A stretch of 64,000 nucleotides of DNA from Bacteroidales bacterium UBA1180 (GTDB taxonomy: Bacteria > Bacteroidota > Bacteroidia > Bacteroidales > Paludibacteraceae): contig DBYS01000012.1 of NCBI GenBank assembly GCA_002310195.1, forward strand, positions 133,463 to 197,462, in the 5' to 3' direction. Under the pieces are notes generated by a model, which worked only from the letters and a program-made list of their open reading frames with translations, was not told where the DNA came from and did no database searches. Both the position numbers and the translations under genes were made by a program. Shown here in pieces: positions 45,946 through 53,719 of the stretch (the stretch's first letter is position 1; each line of letters begins with the position of its first letter).

Positions 45946-47943
45946 TTACTTTACTTCCTGCCCTTGCACCGTATAGGCCTTGTCGCCACGGAGGATGAGG
46001 AGTTGGCCACCACGGATGATCTTAGTGCTTGGCGCTTCGTCGGGTAGGATGCCTGCTACTCCCGTGCCACCGGCAGTGCTGAAGGCGATAGTCTTCTTGT
46101 CAAGCGTTGCGCCATTGCTGTCTTTGGAGGTGATCGTCAGCTCGTAGGCTGTACCTTCCTCCAGACCGGTTACCGTGAACGAGAAGCCCGCAGTCTGCGT
46201 CTGTTCGACTGCACCATTACGCGACGGGGCATTAAAGGCGATCTCTGTGAGTTGGCCGTTGCTATTGAAGATCAACGTGCATATAACATTGCCTTGCTTA
46301 TCTTTGATTACCATCTCGTAGGTCTCTGCGCCATTGACGGTCGGCCATGCAACGGTTGCAGCCGTCTCACTGGGTGTGACTTGTACACTGGTGGTCTCTG
46401 TCGTCGCAGCACCAATCGGACGAACATCGTACACTCCCCAGAAATCATGCATCTTATAGGTGTTGAGGCAAGCAGCAGGAACGTAGATGATTGTGCTGTA
46501 TGGCATACTCTTGGGGAAAGAACCGTCATCAAAGTATGCACTTGCAATTGTAGCAGTTGGCGGTCGCATGCTATAGCATGTGATTGTCTCGATTGAGTTA
46601 CAGCCTGCAAATGCGCCGGACTCAATAACTTTCACGTTTGTTCCTAATACAAGGTTCTTCAAACCACTTGACCCTTTGAAAGCGTTACTAGCAATACTTG
46701 AAACATTGTTACCAATCACATAGTTCGTTACTTGTGAACCAAATATATTGTTGATGGAGCTAGCATTTGCAACAGCATTCGAGTTGATTGCAACGGATAA
46801 CAAATTGGTGCAACCTGAGCATGCGTCATACCCGATGCTTGTGACACTATTGGGGATAGTAAGAGAAGCCAGACCGGTGCAGTCCTTAAATGCTCCGCTT
46901 ATAACAGAAGTAATGCCATTCGGAATAATATATGCTCCTTCATAAGACGTTGGCAAATATGCAAACAGATGTTTGTTATATACGGGTTTCTTAATGCTAC
47001 TGCCGGCAAAAGCATATCCTCCAATGCTCGTGACGCTATTGGGAATAGTTATAGAATTTAAACTACTGCAACCATAGAAAGCTTTCTCTCCAATGCTTGT
47101 GACGCTATTGGGGATAGTTACCGAGGCCAAACTGCTGCAACTATTGAAAGCATCTTGTCCAATGCTTGTGACGCTGTTGGGGATAGTCACAGAGGTCAGA
47201 CTGCTACAACAACTAAATGTACCTTGATCTATGCTGGCAACATTGTTGGGGATAGAAACAGAGGTCAAACTACTGCAACCACAGAAAGCAGCCCCTCCAA
47301 TGCTTGTGACACTATTAGGGATAGTCACGGAAGTCAAACAACTACATTTGTAGAATGCTAAACCATAAATACATGTGACGCTGTTAGGAATAGTCATCGA
47401 TGTTAAGCTGCTGCAACCACTGAAAGCATCATGGCCTATCCATTTTGTGCCATCTTTTATGGTGTAAGTAGCAGGTGTTTTGTCTACAGCTTCAACCAAA
47501 TATGTATCGGCATAACGAATGTTGTTAATCACCGGCAAACTGCTGCAATTAGAGAAAGCACCAGCATGAATGCTCGTGACGCTGTTGGGGATGGTCACTG
47601 AGGTCAAACTGCTGCAACCTTGGAAAGCACTACTTCCTATGCTTGTGACACTATTAGGGATAGTCAAAGAGGTCAAACTGCAGCAGTTCTGGAAAGCCCA
47701 CGCTCCAATGCTTGTGACGCTATATGTCATAAAATTGTATTCCACCGAGGCGGGAATATTGGCTTCGGTAATGTTCCAACGTTCATTGACTCCTGTATAA
47801 CTTATGCTTTTGTAAGTTACTTCAGCTGTTTGGGTCGTTGAATCGAGAATGTAATACAGACCATCTATTTCTGCGTCGTATGCGAACATAGCTCCCACGC
47901 TTGCTGCAAGCGCAAGGAATAAAGAGAAAAGTTTTGTTTTCAT
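45946..47943 (-). CDS. BspA-like leucine-rich repeat surface protein
   Basis: A 665-residue secreted protein with signal peptide MKTKLFSLFLALAASVGAMF. Residues about 70-480 hold some 13-14 LRR_5 (Treponema/BspA type) repeats of 23 residues, consensus CSSLTSVTIPNSVTSIGSSA then F. Two longer units interrupt the array. A fibronectin III-like domain follows (about residues 500-620; SAATVAWPTVNG-like core, TGLEEGTAYELTI). The tail IIRGGQLLILRGDKAYTVQG then QEVK resembles that of the InlB-like protein. BspA-type proteins bind host matrix proteins in oral Bacteroidota; here binding is inferred. The frame is open to 48009 but the signal peptide fixes the start at 47943. An orphan ORF ends 11 bases upstream. 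Confidence 0.9.
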   Translation of the reverse strand: MKTKLFSLFLALAASVGAMFAYDAEIDGLYYILDSTTQTAEVTYKSISYTGVNERWNITEANIPASVEYNFMTYSVTSIGAWAFQNCCSLTSLTIPNSVTSIGSSAFQGCSSLTSVTIPNSVTSIHAGAFSNCSSLPVINNIRYADTYLVEAVDKTPATYTIKDGTKWIGHDAFSGCSSLTSMTIPNSVTCIYGLAFYKCSCLTSVTIPNSVTSIGGAAFCGCSSLTSVSIPNNVASIDQGTFSCCSSLTSVTIPNSVTSIGQDAFNSCSSLASVTIPNSVTSIGEKAFYGCSSLNSITIPNSVTSIGGYAFAGSSIKKPVYNKHLFAYLPTSYEGAYIIPNGITSVISGAFKDCTGLASLTIPNSVTSIGYDACSGCTNLLSVAINSNAVANASSINNIFGSQVTNYVIGNNVSSIASNAFKGSSGLKNLVLGTNVKVIESGAFAGCNSIETITCYSMRPPTATIASAYFDDGSFPKSMPYSTIIYVPAACLNTYKMHDFWGVYDVRPIGAATTETTSVQVTPSETAATVAWPTVNGAETYEMVIKDKQGNVICTLIFNSNGQLTEIAFNAPSRNGAVEQTQTAGFSFTVTGLEEGTAYELTITSKDSNGATLDKKTIAFSTAGGTGVAGILPDEAPSTKIIRGGQLLILRGDKAYTVQGQEVK
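46590..47720 (-). repeat. 69-bp LRR-encoding DNA repeats
   Basis: Near-identical blocks such as the plus-strand word AATGCTTGTGACGCTGTTGG recur at about 69-base spacing (23 codons). Low divergence between several copies suggests recent expansion or gene conversion. Confidence 0.8.
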
Positions 47944-47954
47944 GCAATTAGATT

Positions 47955-48341
47955 TTACGCTATGTTTACAATAATACTGAATAGCTCTTCTGGATTTTCC
48001 AACAACCATTGAGGCTGGTACATCTTTTCTTGTGGTTTCATTAGCAATTTAAAATTTGCAAACTTTGGCTTTTCCATAAGAATGTTGACGTGTTTGGGTA
48101 TATATTCAACAAGGGCATCTATTGTTTTTGCATCCCTCATTCGATTTGAACCAAAATTGAGCATTCTAATCCCATCATCTGTTGAATTGGGGCACGAGTA
48201 ATAAGCGACTAAATAGCAATAACAGTCTTTTGATTCATAGACATTCTTTTGCTGGTTTAGTTCTTTACGCAAATCATCAAATGTTGCAGAGATAGAATTG
48301 GCAACATCTTTTTCATTGATTGATTTTGTAGAGGTGCACAT
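47955..48341 (-). CDS. Hypothetical protein (128 aa)
   Basis: A complete frame of 128 residues (start MCTSTKSINEKDVANSISAT) with protein-like composition: helical N-terminus, Cys-rich YESKDCYCYLVAYYSC, then an amphipathic YIPKHVNILMEKPKFANFKL region and WLLENPEELFSIIVNIA at the end. There is no signal peptide and I recognise no family. It ends 11 bases before the BspA-like start and may be co-transcribed with it. No clear promoter of the Bacteroidota type is visible upstream. The alternative is a spurious frame, but its length and composition argue for a real gene. Confidence 0.55.
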   Translation of the reverse strand: MCTSTKSINEKDVANSISATFDDLRKELNQQKNVYESKDCYCYLVAYYSCPNSTDDGIRMLNFGSNRMRDAKTIDALVEYIPKHVNILMEKPKFANFKLLMKPQEKMYQPQWLLENPEELFSIIVNIA

Positions 48342-48777
48342 TGTTGTAAGTGTTTATATTTTAGCCTCCACTTTGTTATTCGGCAGGAGGCTACTCCGTA
48401 TATATTACTAATGTTCACATATATACATACGAAAAGCGTGAAGTCCGTCTGTTCTTCACGCATCTTGAGGGCTTCGCAATCCCTGTACTTAGTAGAAAAA
48501 CAACCGAAGTCCACGCCTGATATGTATAACCCACCTCGCCCTTTGCACAGGCGTGGAGCTGATATTACATACCCACGGGACATTCATCGTAATTGTTTGG
48601 ACTAAGTACGAAATGTTGCGAAGATTTCAAGATGTCGCAAACAACGTCAATAAACGTCTTTTATGTCTTTTTTGCCGCATTTACTGCTGTCGGCTGCAGC
48701 ACTCCTGTTTAACGTCGGGAGGGGGCGGCCTGCATATCCCTGCAGGCGAGGTTGTTCGTGTGTAGCCGATTAGACGG
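48342..48777. other. 436-base structured non-coding region
   Basis: No convincing gene. Four inverted repeats are visible: TAGCCTCC (48362-48369)/GGAGGCTA (48386-48393); GCGTGAAG (48436-48443)/CTTCACGC (48454-48461); CCACGCCTG (48511-48519)/CAGGCGTGG (48548-48556); and CCTGC/GCAGG near 48730-48747. A 108-residue minus-strand frame (48257-48583) overlaps the orphan gene and is not supported. Confidence 0.5.
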
Positions 48778-49188
48778 CTATTGCTGTAGCAGTTTGATGA
48801 ATTCCGCTAAATCTATTACGTCAACTTTTGGGAACTCATTTTCTTTTAGTACATTGAAATGAGTGTCCTCTGTTACGATGTATCGTGCATTGCATGCGAG
48901 CGCGCAATCAACAAACTTGTTATCATCAGGATCAGCCTGAATAATATTGTAGCGGAAATATGTCTCTACGCGCTTGACATAACTGCAGTTAAGCAACGTG
49001 TTTATCAATAGATTGGCTAACTGCTCGTTATGAAAGCAATCTATTACCTTTTCTTGGTATTCATACAGAATGTCCTCTGTGACGCACAGCGTGTATGCTC
49101 CGGATAAAAGTTTGTCCCATACTATCCGCTGCGGCTTTTGGGTAAAGGCCACCTGCAGGACAACATTGGAGTCAAGAACGATGTTCAT
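48778..49188 (-). CDS. PIN domain toxin of a toxin-antitoxin pair
   Basis: A 136-residue PIN-domain ribonuclease of the 'putative toxin-antitoxin system toxin component, PIN family' type. The acidic active-site positions are visible: Asp in VLDSNVV, Glu in VTEDILYEY, Asp in ADPDDNKFVDCAL and Asp in TEDTHF. It would cleave RNA when free of its antitoxin. The start ATG 49188 lies two bases after the stop of the upstream small gene, the usual antitoxin-toxin order. The pair has its own promoter. Confidence 0.9.
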   Translation of the reverse strand: MNIVLDSNVVLQVAFTQKPQRIVWDKLLSGAYTLCVTEDILYEYQEKVIDCFHNEQLANLLINTLLNCSYVKRVETYFRYNIIQADPDDNKFVDCALACNARYIVTEDTHFNVLKENEFPKVDVIDLAEFIKLLQQ

Positions 49189-49190
49189 AA

Positions 49191-49427
49191 TCAATACGCA
49201 GTACGGAAATGTTTGGCTGCGCCTTCCGCGATCAGCTCTTCTGTTAACTCTCCGCTATCAAACATCGCAGCCTTTGTTTTCTCAAATTCCGACAGATAGA
49301 ATTGTTCTAATGCTGCTTTTAGCCTTTGCTCGGCTTCTTCAGTCCTGTTGAAATTCAGCATCTTAACCAAATGCATCTGCATAGGGTTAAGTCCGAACTG
49401 TTGCTGTTGTTGATGTGTTGCAAGCAT
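49191..49427 (-). CDS. Putative antitoxin partner of the PIN toxin
   Basis: A 78-residue, acidic, mostly helical protein (NPMQMHLVKMLNFNRTEEAE, then FDSGELTEELIAEGAAKHFR) placed directly upstream of the PIN toxin with a two-base gap. The arrangement and size indicate an antitoxin, and similar small proteins accompany PIN toxins in Bacteroidales. I recognise no known DNA-binding motif in it, so autoregulation is uncertain. Confidence 0.75.
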   Translation of the reverse strand: MLATHQQQQQFGLNPMQMHLVKMLNFNRTEEAEQRLKAALEQFYLSEFEKTKAAMFDSGELTEELIAEGAAKHFRTAY

Positions 49428-49461
49428 AATTTTACGAAGATAAATAATTGTTTCAACGCAG

Positions 49462-49493
49462 CAAAGTTACAAAAAAAATCTCAAATTTGCAAA
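49462..49493 (-). promoter_or_regulatory. Promoter of the toxin-antitoxin pair
   Basis: On the minus strand, TTTG (49493-49490), 20 bases, then TAACTTTG (49469-49462). The leader before ATG 49427 is about 30 bases. Confidence 0.75.
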
Positions 49494-49564
49494 CAATTCG
49501 AGACTTTTTTTACAAAAAAGTGCATTTCGGCACTTTTGCGCAATATTTTAGGGGTAAAATCGGA

Positions 49565-50659
49565 CTATTTTACCGGATTGTCTGTCACCGGCCAGCCGGT
49601 GAGAGTGGCAACGTATGGCAACAGACTGTAGGCAATCTTCTGGTGTCCGAGATAGTTCGGATGCCAACTGGCTCCGAGATTCTCGTTGGTGTTCAGGTGA
49701 ACGCCTTCGAACACGCCGGTATAATACACATTCTCCAGCCCGCAGTCATGTGCTGCGCGGCACACGTAGGTGATGCAAAGCTCACTCGTTTTTGGTGCAA
49801 CGCACAGGATCGGATGCTTCTCGCCGTAGTTCGCCTTGATGGCTTTGATCAGTTGCACGTAGTGCTCGGCATAATCGTCGATATGCGGTTGCATACGTGT
49901 CGAAAAGTCATTGGCTCCCAGATAGATAACTGTTATCTGCGGTTTGTACGGATGAGCCGATGCCACCCACGCGCTGTCCTTCGAGCAGTCGAAGGTTTGC
50001 GTGTAGCGGTCGGGCATGTACCAGCCTTTGAACTTGCTGTTGTAGTTCCGTGCTATACCCATGCCGGAGTGCGATATTGTCCAATAATCCGCACCGAAGT
50101 ATCGCGCAAGGATTGCTGCGTATGTCTTGGCGGGGTTCTGCGTCTCGATCGTATAAGGATCGGTGCGAACGCTGTTCTCCGAACCGTAACCGCAGGTGTA
50201 ACTGTCGCCCACGAACTCTATCTGCCGCTCGGCCAAACCCTGTGCCTGGCGCAACTCGCCGTCAAGATCGAAACTGTGGAACGTCGTTATGCCGTGCTCA
50301 CCTTCCACGCGGCGCTGAATGAGCAGTTGATGCTCTTTCTTGTCGCGCTTCGGAGTAGAGTAGAGCACGAGCGTCTGGTTCTTACCGTCCAAACGAATCA
50401 CCTTATCCGGCTCGGCGGCAAACGGTTTGTCGATCCAGAGGTTGAACTCTATCGGCTCGACCGACGATGCGCTAACGGCTACGTAATTGCCTGTAAATGT
50501 GAGGCGTGCATAGGTCGCGCTATAGTCAAAACTTACGCCGTCAGCATTTGCCAACGTTCGTCCGACGTACGTGATGCGTCTGTCATCCGCCTTGTACGTG
50601 TTACGTGCTTGCACGCACATGGCGCACAGTACGCACAATACAATAAATACTCGTTTCAT
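49565..50659 (-). CDS. SGNH/GDSL esterase, CE2-like
   Basis: A 364-residue secreted esterase with signal peptide MKRVFIVLCVLCAMCVQA. Residues about 20-135 form a jelly-roll-like N-terminal domain, and residues about 145-364 an SGNH hydrolase domain. Catalytic candidates are Ser153 in FVGDSYTCGYG and His333 in ASWHPNYLGH; GANDF holds the oxyanion Asn. This two-domain layout is that of carbohydrate esterase family 2, which removes acetyl groups from xylan or other glycans. The gene starts directly after the rluB stop (no gap), so it is probably read from the ribosomal/rluB transcript. Confidence 0.88.
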   Translation of the reverse strand: MKRVFIVLCVLCAMCVQARNTYKADDRRITYVGRTLANADGVSFDYSATYARLTFTGNYVAVSASSVEPIEFNLWIDKPFAAEPDKVIRLDGKNQTLVLYSTPKRDKKEHQLLIQRRVEGEHGITTFHSFDLDGELRQAQGLAERQIEFVGDSYTCGYGSENSVRTDPYTIETQNPAKTYAAILARYFGADYWTISHSGMGIARNYNSKFKGWYMPDRYTQTFDCSKDSAWVASAHPYKPQITVIYLGANDFSTRMQPHIDDYAEHYVQLIKAIKANYGEKHPILCVAPKTSELCITYVCRAAHDCGLENVYYTGVFEGVHLNTNENLGASWHPNYLGHQKIAYSLLPYVATLTGWPVTDNPVK

Positions 50660-51769
50660 TTACTCAAATGCTCCCATCTGTAACATCGCAACTTCTCTCT
50701 CTGTTAAGAATCTATAGCGTCCACGTGGCACATTCCTCTTCGTCAGCCCGGCGAAGCTTACGCGGTCAAGCGTCACAACCTTGTAGCCGACTTTCTCGAA
50801 GATCCTGCGCACAACGCGGTTCTGCCCGGAGTGGATCTCCAAACCTATATGCTTGCGGTCCTTGTCCGTGAACTCCAGCGCATCGGGTATGATCTCCTCG
50901 TCATCCAGGGTTATACCGTGGCGGATGAGCATCTCATCCTCTTCTGCCAGATCGCGGTCGAGCGTCACGGCGTAGATCTTCTTCTTCCCGAACTTCGGGT
51001 GTGTGAGTTTAGCTGCCAGATCGCCGTCGTTCGTCAGCAGCAGCACGCCTGTGGTGTTCCGGTCCAGACGGCCTACGGGGTAGATGCGCTCCGAGCAGGC
51101 GTTCTTTACAATATCCATTACGGTGCGGCGCTCTTCGGGATCGTCAGTCGTCGTCACGCAGTTCTTGGGTTTGTTCAGTAATATATATACTTTGCGCTCG
51201 CGACGCACGGGCTGATGATGGAACATCACTTTGTCCGTCGGCAGCACTTTTGCGCCGAGGCTGTCAACCACTTCGCCGTTCACGGTTACTACACCGGCTT
51301 GGATAAAGTCGTCGGCCTCGCGGCGGCTGCAGAATCCTGCGTTGGCGAGGTACTTGTTCAGACGTATAGGTTTAGTCGGATCCTCATAGCGCTCGCGGTA
51401 CTCCACCTGTTTGCGCTGCGTATAAACGCTGCTGTGATGCTGCGGAGTGGGACGGCCGGGCCGCTGTTGCGGACGTCCGCCTGCCGGACGCTGGCTGTGG
51501 TAATCCGAACTCTGACTTCTGGATTCTGTTCGCGGGCCTCTGTACTCCGGCCGTTGGAGTCGTGCGCCGTCGGAGCTGACGCGCGTGTAACGTCCTTCGC
51601 CCTGATGATAGGCAGGGGCGGACTGACGCTCGTAAACGGAACCGCCGTTACGAACGATACGGGTGCGCTGACGTGGCGCACGTTGGTCTGGGTTGGCGTA
51701 CTCGCCCGGATTCGCATCGGGACGGAACGCTGGTCTGCGGTTAAAGGAAGACCTGTTGTTGTCGTACAT
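50660..51769 (-). CDS. rluB: 23S rRNA pseudouridine synthase, RluB/RsuA family
   Basis: A 369-residue protein. Residues 1 to about 135 are disordered and rich in Arg, Gly, Ser, Pro and Gln, a common extension in Bacteroidota RluB. Then comes an S4 RNA-binding domain (RLNKYLANAGFCSRREADDF) and the synthase domain with the catalytic Asp in VGRLDRNTTGVLLLTNDGDL. It would isomerise a uridine in 23S rRNA. The start is taken at ATG 51769; the frame is open to 51883. It lies downstream of rpmF, with copy 1 of the two-hairpin RNA element in between. Confidence 0.92.
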   Translation of the reverse strand: MYDNNRSSFNRRPAFRPDANPGEYANPDQRAPRQRTRIVRNGGSVYERQSAPAYHQGEGRYTRVSSDGARLQRPEYRGPRTESRSQSSDYHSQRPAGGRPQQRPGRPTPQHHSSVYTQRKQVEYRERYEDPTKPIRLNKYLANAGFCSRREADDFIQAGVVTVNGEVVDSLGAKVLPTDKVMFHHQPVRRERKVYILLNKPKNCVTTTDDPEERRTVMDIVKNACSERIYPVGRLDRNTTGVLLLTNDGDLAAKLTHPKFGKKKIYAVTLDRDLAEEDEMLIRHGITLDDEEIIPDALEFTDKDRKHIGLEIHSGQNRVVRRIFEKVGYKVVTLDRVSFAGLTKRNVPRGRYRFLTEREVAMLQMGAFE

Positions 51770-51938
51770 AGTGGTAATAATGTTATAGGTTTTTGGGTTT
51801 AGGTATAATGGTATTATCTCCGGCTTTTGCGCCGTGGTGGTTCTCTGTGTTTGGTGCAAAGCACGGACTCTATCAATAATCACTTATTAACTAGAGCCCG
51901 TTTTGCTTGCATCAATCTTTGTACCGCCTTATTGGGGT

Positions 51939-52034
51939 CCCCGACACAACCGCATGGTTGTGGTGGGGAAAGCGGAGGCAATGGTGCGCTTTATGTCGCT
52001 ATGCGGCATCTGTTAGCACCATTTGCCGGACGCG
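51939..52034 (-). promoter_or_regulatory. Two-hairpin RNA element, copy 1 (rpmF-rluB)
   Basis: Read on the minus strand: outer helix GCG/CGC (52033-52031 with 51974-51972), helix GGCAA/TTGCC, helix GGTGC/GCACC and an inner ATG...CAT hairpin make stem A (51971-52034). Stem B is CCCC/GGGG plus CACAACC/GGTTGTG (51939-51968). Across 64 bases, stem A matches copy 2 at 53 positions by hand count. It begins three bases after the rpmF stop, with no promoter of its own. Confidence 0.7.
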
Positions 52035-52036
52035 CG

Positions 52037-52222
52037 TTACGCCTCTGCGGCTTGCTCAACTGCCAACTTGCCACGATAGTAGCCACAGCTCGGGCATACA
52101 GTGTGGTAGATGTAGTGTGCGCCGCAGTTCGGGCAGATTGCCAGTGCAGGCAACTTAGCCACGTCATGAGTACGACGCTTGGCTTGGCGGGTGTGCGATT
52201 GTCTACGTTTAGGATGTGCCAT
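52037..52222 (-). CDS. rpmF: Large ribosomal subunit protein bL32
   Basis: A 61-residue 50S protein (MAHPKRRQSHTRQAKRRTHD) with a zinc ribbon: CPNCGAHYIYHTVCPSCGYY holds both CxxC pairs, so this is the zinc-binding form. Gene order DUF177-rpmF is conserved across bacteria. An 87-base gap separates the two genes here; a structured RNA copy and rluB follow. Confidence 0.97.
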   Translation of the reverse strand: MAHPKRRQSHTRQAKRRTHDVAKLPALAICPNCGAHYIYHTVCPSCGYYRGKLAVEQAAEA

Positions 52223-52309
52223 AATTTATGTTTCTTTTTTAATTGTTTTACTTTATGCTTTATTTAATCATTCGGGTTCCACTGTGCTACAGAGGTGAAT
52301 GTCACCCCG

Positions 52310-52759
52310 CTACATGTTATTTGCGGGGACCCCGAATGCTTGGAGAAGTTGTTGCATGTCGGGCGTGCATTCACCGTCCGGGTGACTGTGCACCAGCGGA
52401 AGATTGATTGTTATCATTTCGTATGCCAGCCAGTTGAGGTCGAGCGTTTCATTACCGCATGGCTGATCGGGTCTGCAGTCGTCCTCATCGGGCAGTATGT
52501 CGTCCGCAATATCAATGGCGTAGGTCATCGGTGCCAAACATCTGTCGCAGATGAGCTCCACGTTGCCTTTCGCCGTGATATGCAGACTGTAGTCGCTTTC
52601 GCGCAGTGTCAGATCGGCTTCGATGGCTACGTCGCCGCCTGTGATCTCGCTCTTTTCCTGTTCCTGAAAGTACGCGCTGTCCAGGCGGTACGAGTAGTGG
52701 TGCTTGCCTTGCGCCAACTCATTCAGTTGCAGTACCATATCGTTGTTCGAGCGTGTCAT
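52310..52759 (-). CDS. DUF177 (YceD-like) protein
   Basis: A 149-residue cytosolic protein of the DUF177/YceD family, normally encoded just before rpmF and linked in plants and bacteria to 23S rRNA accumulation. The family core is visible: a VELICDRCLAPMTYAID segment with a CxxC pair, an acidic stretch (DDILPDEDDC) and DLNWLAYEMITINLPLVHSH. It is the first gene after a promoter whose transcript starts with copy 2 of the two-hairpin RNA element. Confidence 0.9.
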   Translation of the reverse strand: MTRSNNDMVLQLNELAQGKHHYSYRLDSAYFQEQEKSEITGGDVAIEADLTLRESDYSLHITAKGNVELICDRCLAPMTYAIDIADDILPDEDDCRPDQPCGNETLDLNWLAYEMITINLPLVHSHPDGECTPDMQQLLQAFGVPANNM

Positions 52760-52792
52760 TTACTGTTGTTCACTAAGCGCCGCAAAACAACC

Positions 52793-52887
52793 CCGACCAG
52801 AAAGCGTGCTTTCGCAGTCGGAGAGCGGAGGCAATGACGCGATTCATGTCGCCGCGCGACATCGGTTAGCGCCATTTGCCGAACGCG
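52793..52887 (-). promoter_or_regulatory. Two-hairpin RNA element, copy 2 (leader of DUF177-rpmF)
   Basis: Stem A spans 52824-52887: outer GCG/CGC, GGCAA/TTGCC, TGGCGC/GCGTCA and an inner perfect ATGTCGC/GCGACAT with loop GCG. Stem B spans 52793-52821: CCGAC/GTCGG enclosing GAAAG/CTTTC. The -7 box at 52892-52899 puts the transcript start at about the first bases of stem A, and stem B ends 33 bases before the start codon. Confidence 0.75.
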
Positions 52888-52891
52888 AGGG

Positions 52892-52923
52892 CAAAATTAC
52901 AAAAATATTTTTGTATATGCAAA
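52892..52923 (-). promoter_or_regulatory. Promoter of DUF177-rpmF-rluB
   Basis: On the minus strand, TTTG (52923-52920), 20 bases, then TAATTTTG (52899-52892). Confidence 0.75.
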
Positions 52924-53011
52924 TATTCCGCCTAAATTCCGCACATTTTTTCCTACTTTCTTGAAAATGTTAGTCCGTGTTTGCATTTTTTTGTTATTTT
53001 CTTCTCATTTA

Positions 53012-53043
53012 TTTGCAAATGTCAAATCTTTTTTGTATCTTTG
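53012..53043 (+). promoter_or_regulatory. Promoter of the 161-aa lipoprotein gene
   Basis: TTTG (53012-53015), 20 bases, TATCTTTG (53036-53043). The leader is about 140 bases and contains the hairpin at 53131-53172. Confidence 0.8.
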
Positions 53044-53191
53044 CAGTCGAAAGTCGCAAAGGTGATGATTGAACAGCAATTCATAGCAATTGATTGTATC
53101 GTTAAGTTCATCAAACAATAGTTATAACATACCGTCCCGCTCCACGACGTTAATTAACTCGGAGCTGACGGTTAACAAAGAAAGGAGAATT

Positions 53192-53677
53192 ATGAAAAAG
53201 TTTACTTCTACAGCAATCGCGGCCCTTCTGATTGGCATCTTAGCGATAAGTCTGTTTTCCTCTTGTGGCAAGCAGAGAGTTAAGAGTCCTCTTCAAGGAA
53301 CATGGTACAATAACACTCCCTCGTCGGCGGATAAAGATGTTTGTTTTATTTATGTGGCAACATTTGCTGCAAATGGGGAATGTTGTTTTATTGAGGAAAA
53401 ATGGAACACTCCTTCAACCGCTTACAAACCTTTTCCTGAACAGCGGAATAAGATGGTCGGCACATATCAGGTTCAGGGTAATGAACTTGTCATTATCTAT
53501 ACCGGAGCCTACGATGGTAATGCTGATTCCGAGCAACCTGTTGATCTGGAATATAACGCCGAAAAGATTCATTTTGATCTTGAGGAGAGTTCTCTTCTCT
53601 TGACAAAGAATTACGGATCGTGTTGGCAGCAAGTTCGCCGATATGTCAAGTTGGACGATAACCCATCCAACTTGTAA
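53192..53677 (+). CDS. Lipocalin-like lipoprotein, function unknown
   Basis: A 161-residue predicted lipoprotein: hydrophobic signal (STAIAALLIGILAISLF) and lipobox FSSC at about residue 29. The mature part reads LQGTWYNN, then FAANGECCFIEEKW, GTYQVQGNELVIIY and IHFDLEESSLLLTK. This strand order resembles Bacteroidota lipocalin-like (DUF4923/5004-type) proteins, but I cannot name the family. ATG 53192 follows a good AAAGGAG (53181-53187). It is monocistronic, with its own promoter and a strong terminator. Confidence 0.75.
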   Translation: MKKFTSTAIAALLIGILAISLFSSCGKQRVKSPLQGTWYNNTPSSADKDVCFIYVATFAANGECCFIEEKWNTPSTAYKPFPEQRNKMVGTYQVQGNELVIIYTGAYDGNADSEQPVDLEYNAEKIHFDLEESSLLLTKNYGSCWQQVRRYVKLDDNPSNL

Positions 53678-53719
53678 ACAAATAACTTTTCGCGTAGATA
53701 ACTATCTCGCGCCAACTCT

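Larger units (their letters stand above)
52760..53191. other. Divergent intergenic region DUF177 / lipoprotein
   Basis: It holds RNA element copy 2, two divergent Bacteroidota promoters (52892-52923 minus, 53012-53043 plus), and near the lipoprotein start a two-part hairpin: ACCGTC (53131-53136)/GACGGT (53167-53172) enclosing GCTCC (53139-53143)/GGAGC (53161-53165). No coding region is seen. Confidence 0.6.

Noticed and set aside
46590..47720. Possible CRISPR array because of evenly spaced near-identical words
   Set aside because: The period is 69 bases (23 codons), the repeats are in frame and encode LRR units, and there are no unique spacers or cas genes.
47944..48009. Longer start for the BspA-like protein
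   Set aside because: The added residues precede a complete signal peptide and overlap the end of the upstream ORF.
48257..48583. A 108-residue minus-strand frame in the structured region
   Set aside because: It overlaps the better-supported orphan gene in another frame, and its residues follow inverted-repeat DNA rather than a protein-like pattern.
49191..49427. Treating the small gene as a standard RHH or AbrB antitoxin
   Set aside because: Position supports an antitoxin, but no ribbon-helix-helix or AbrB pattern is visible, so only the generic call is made.
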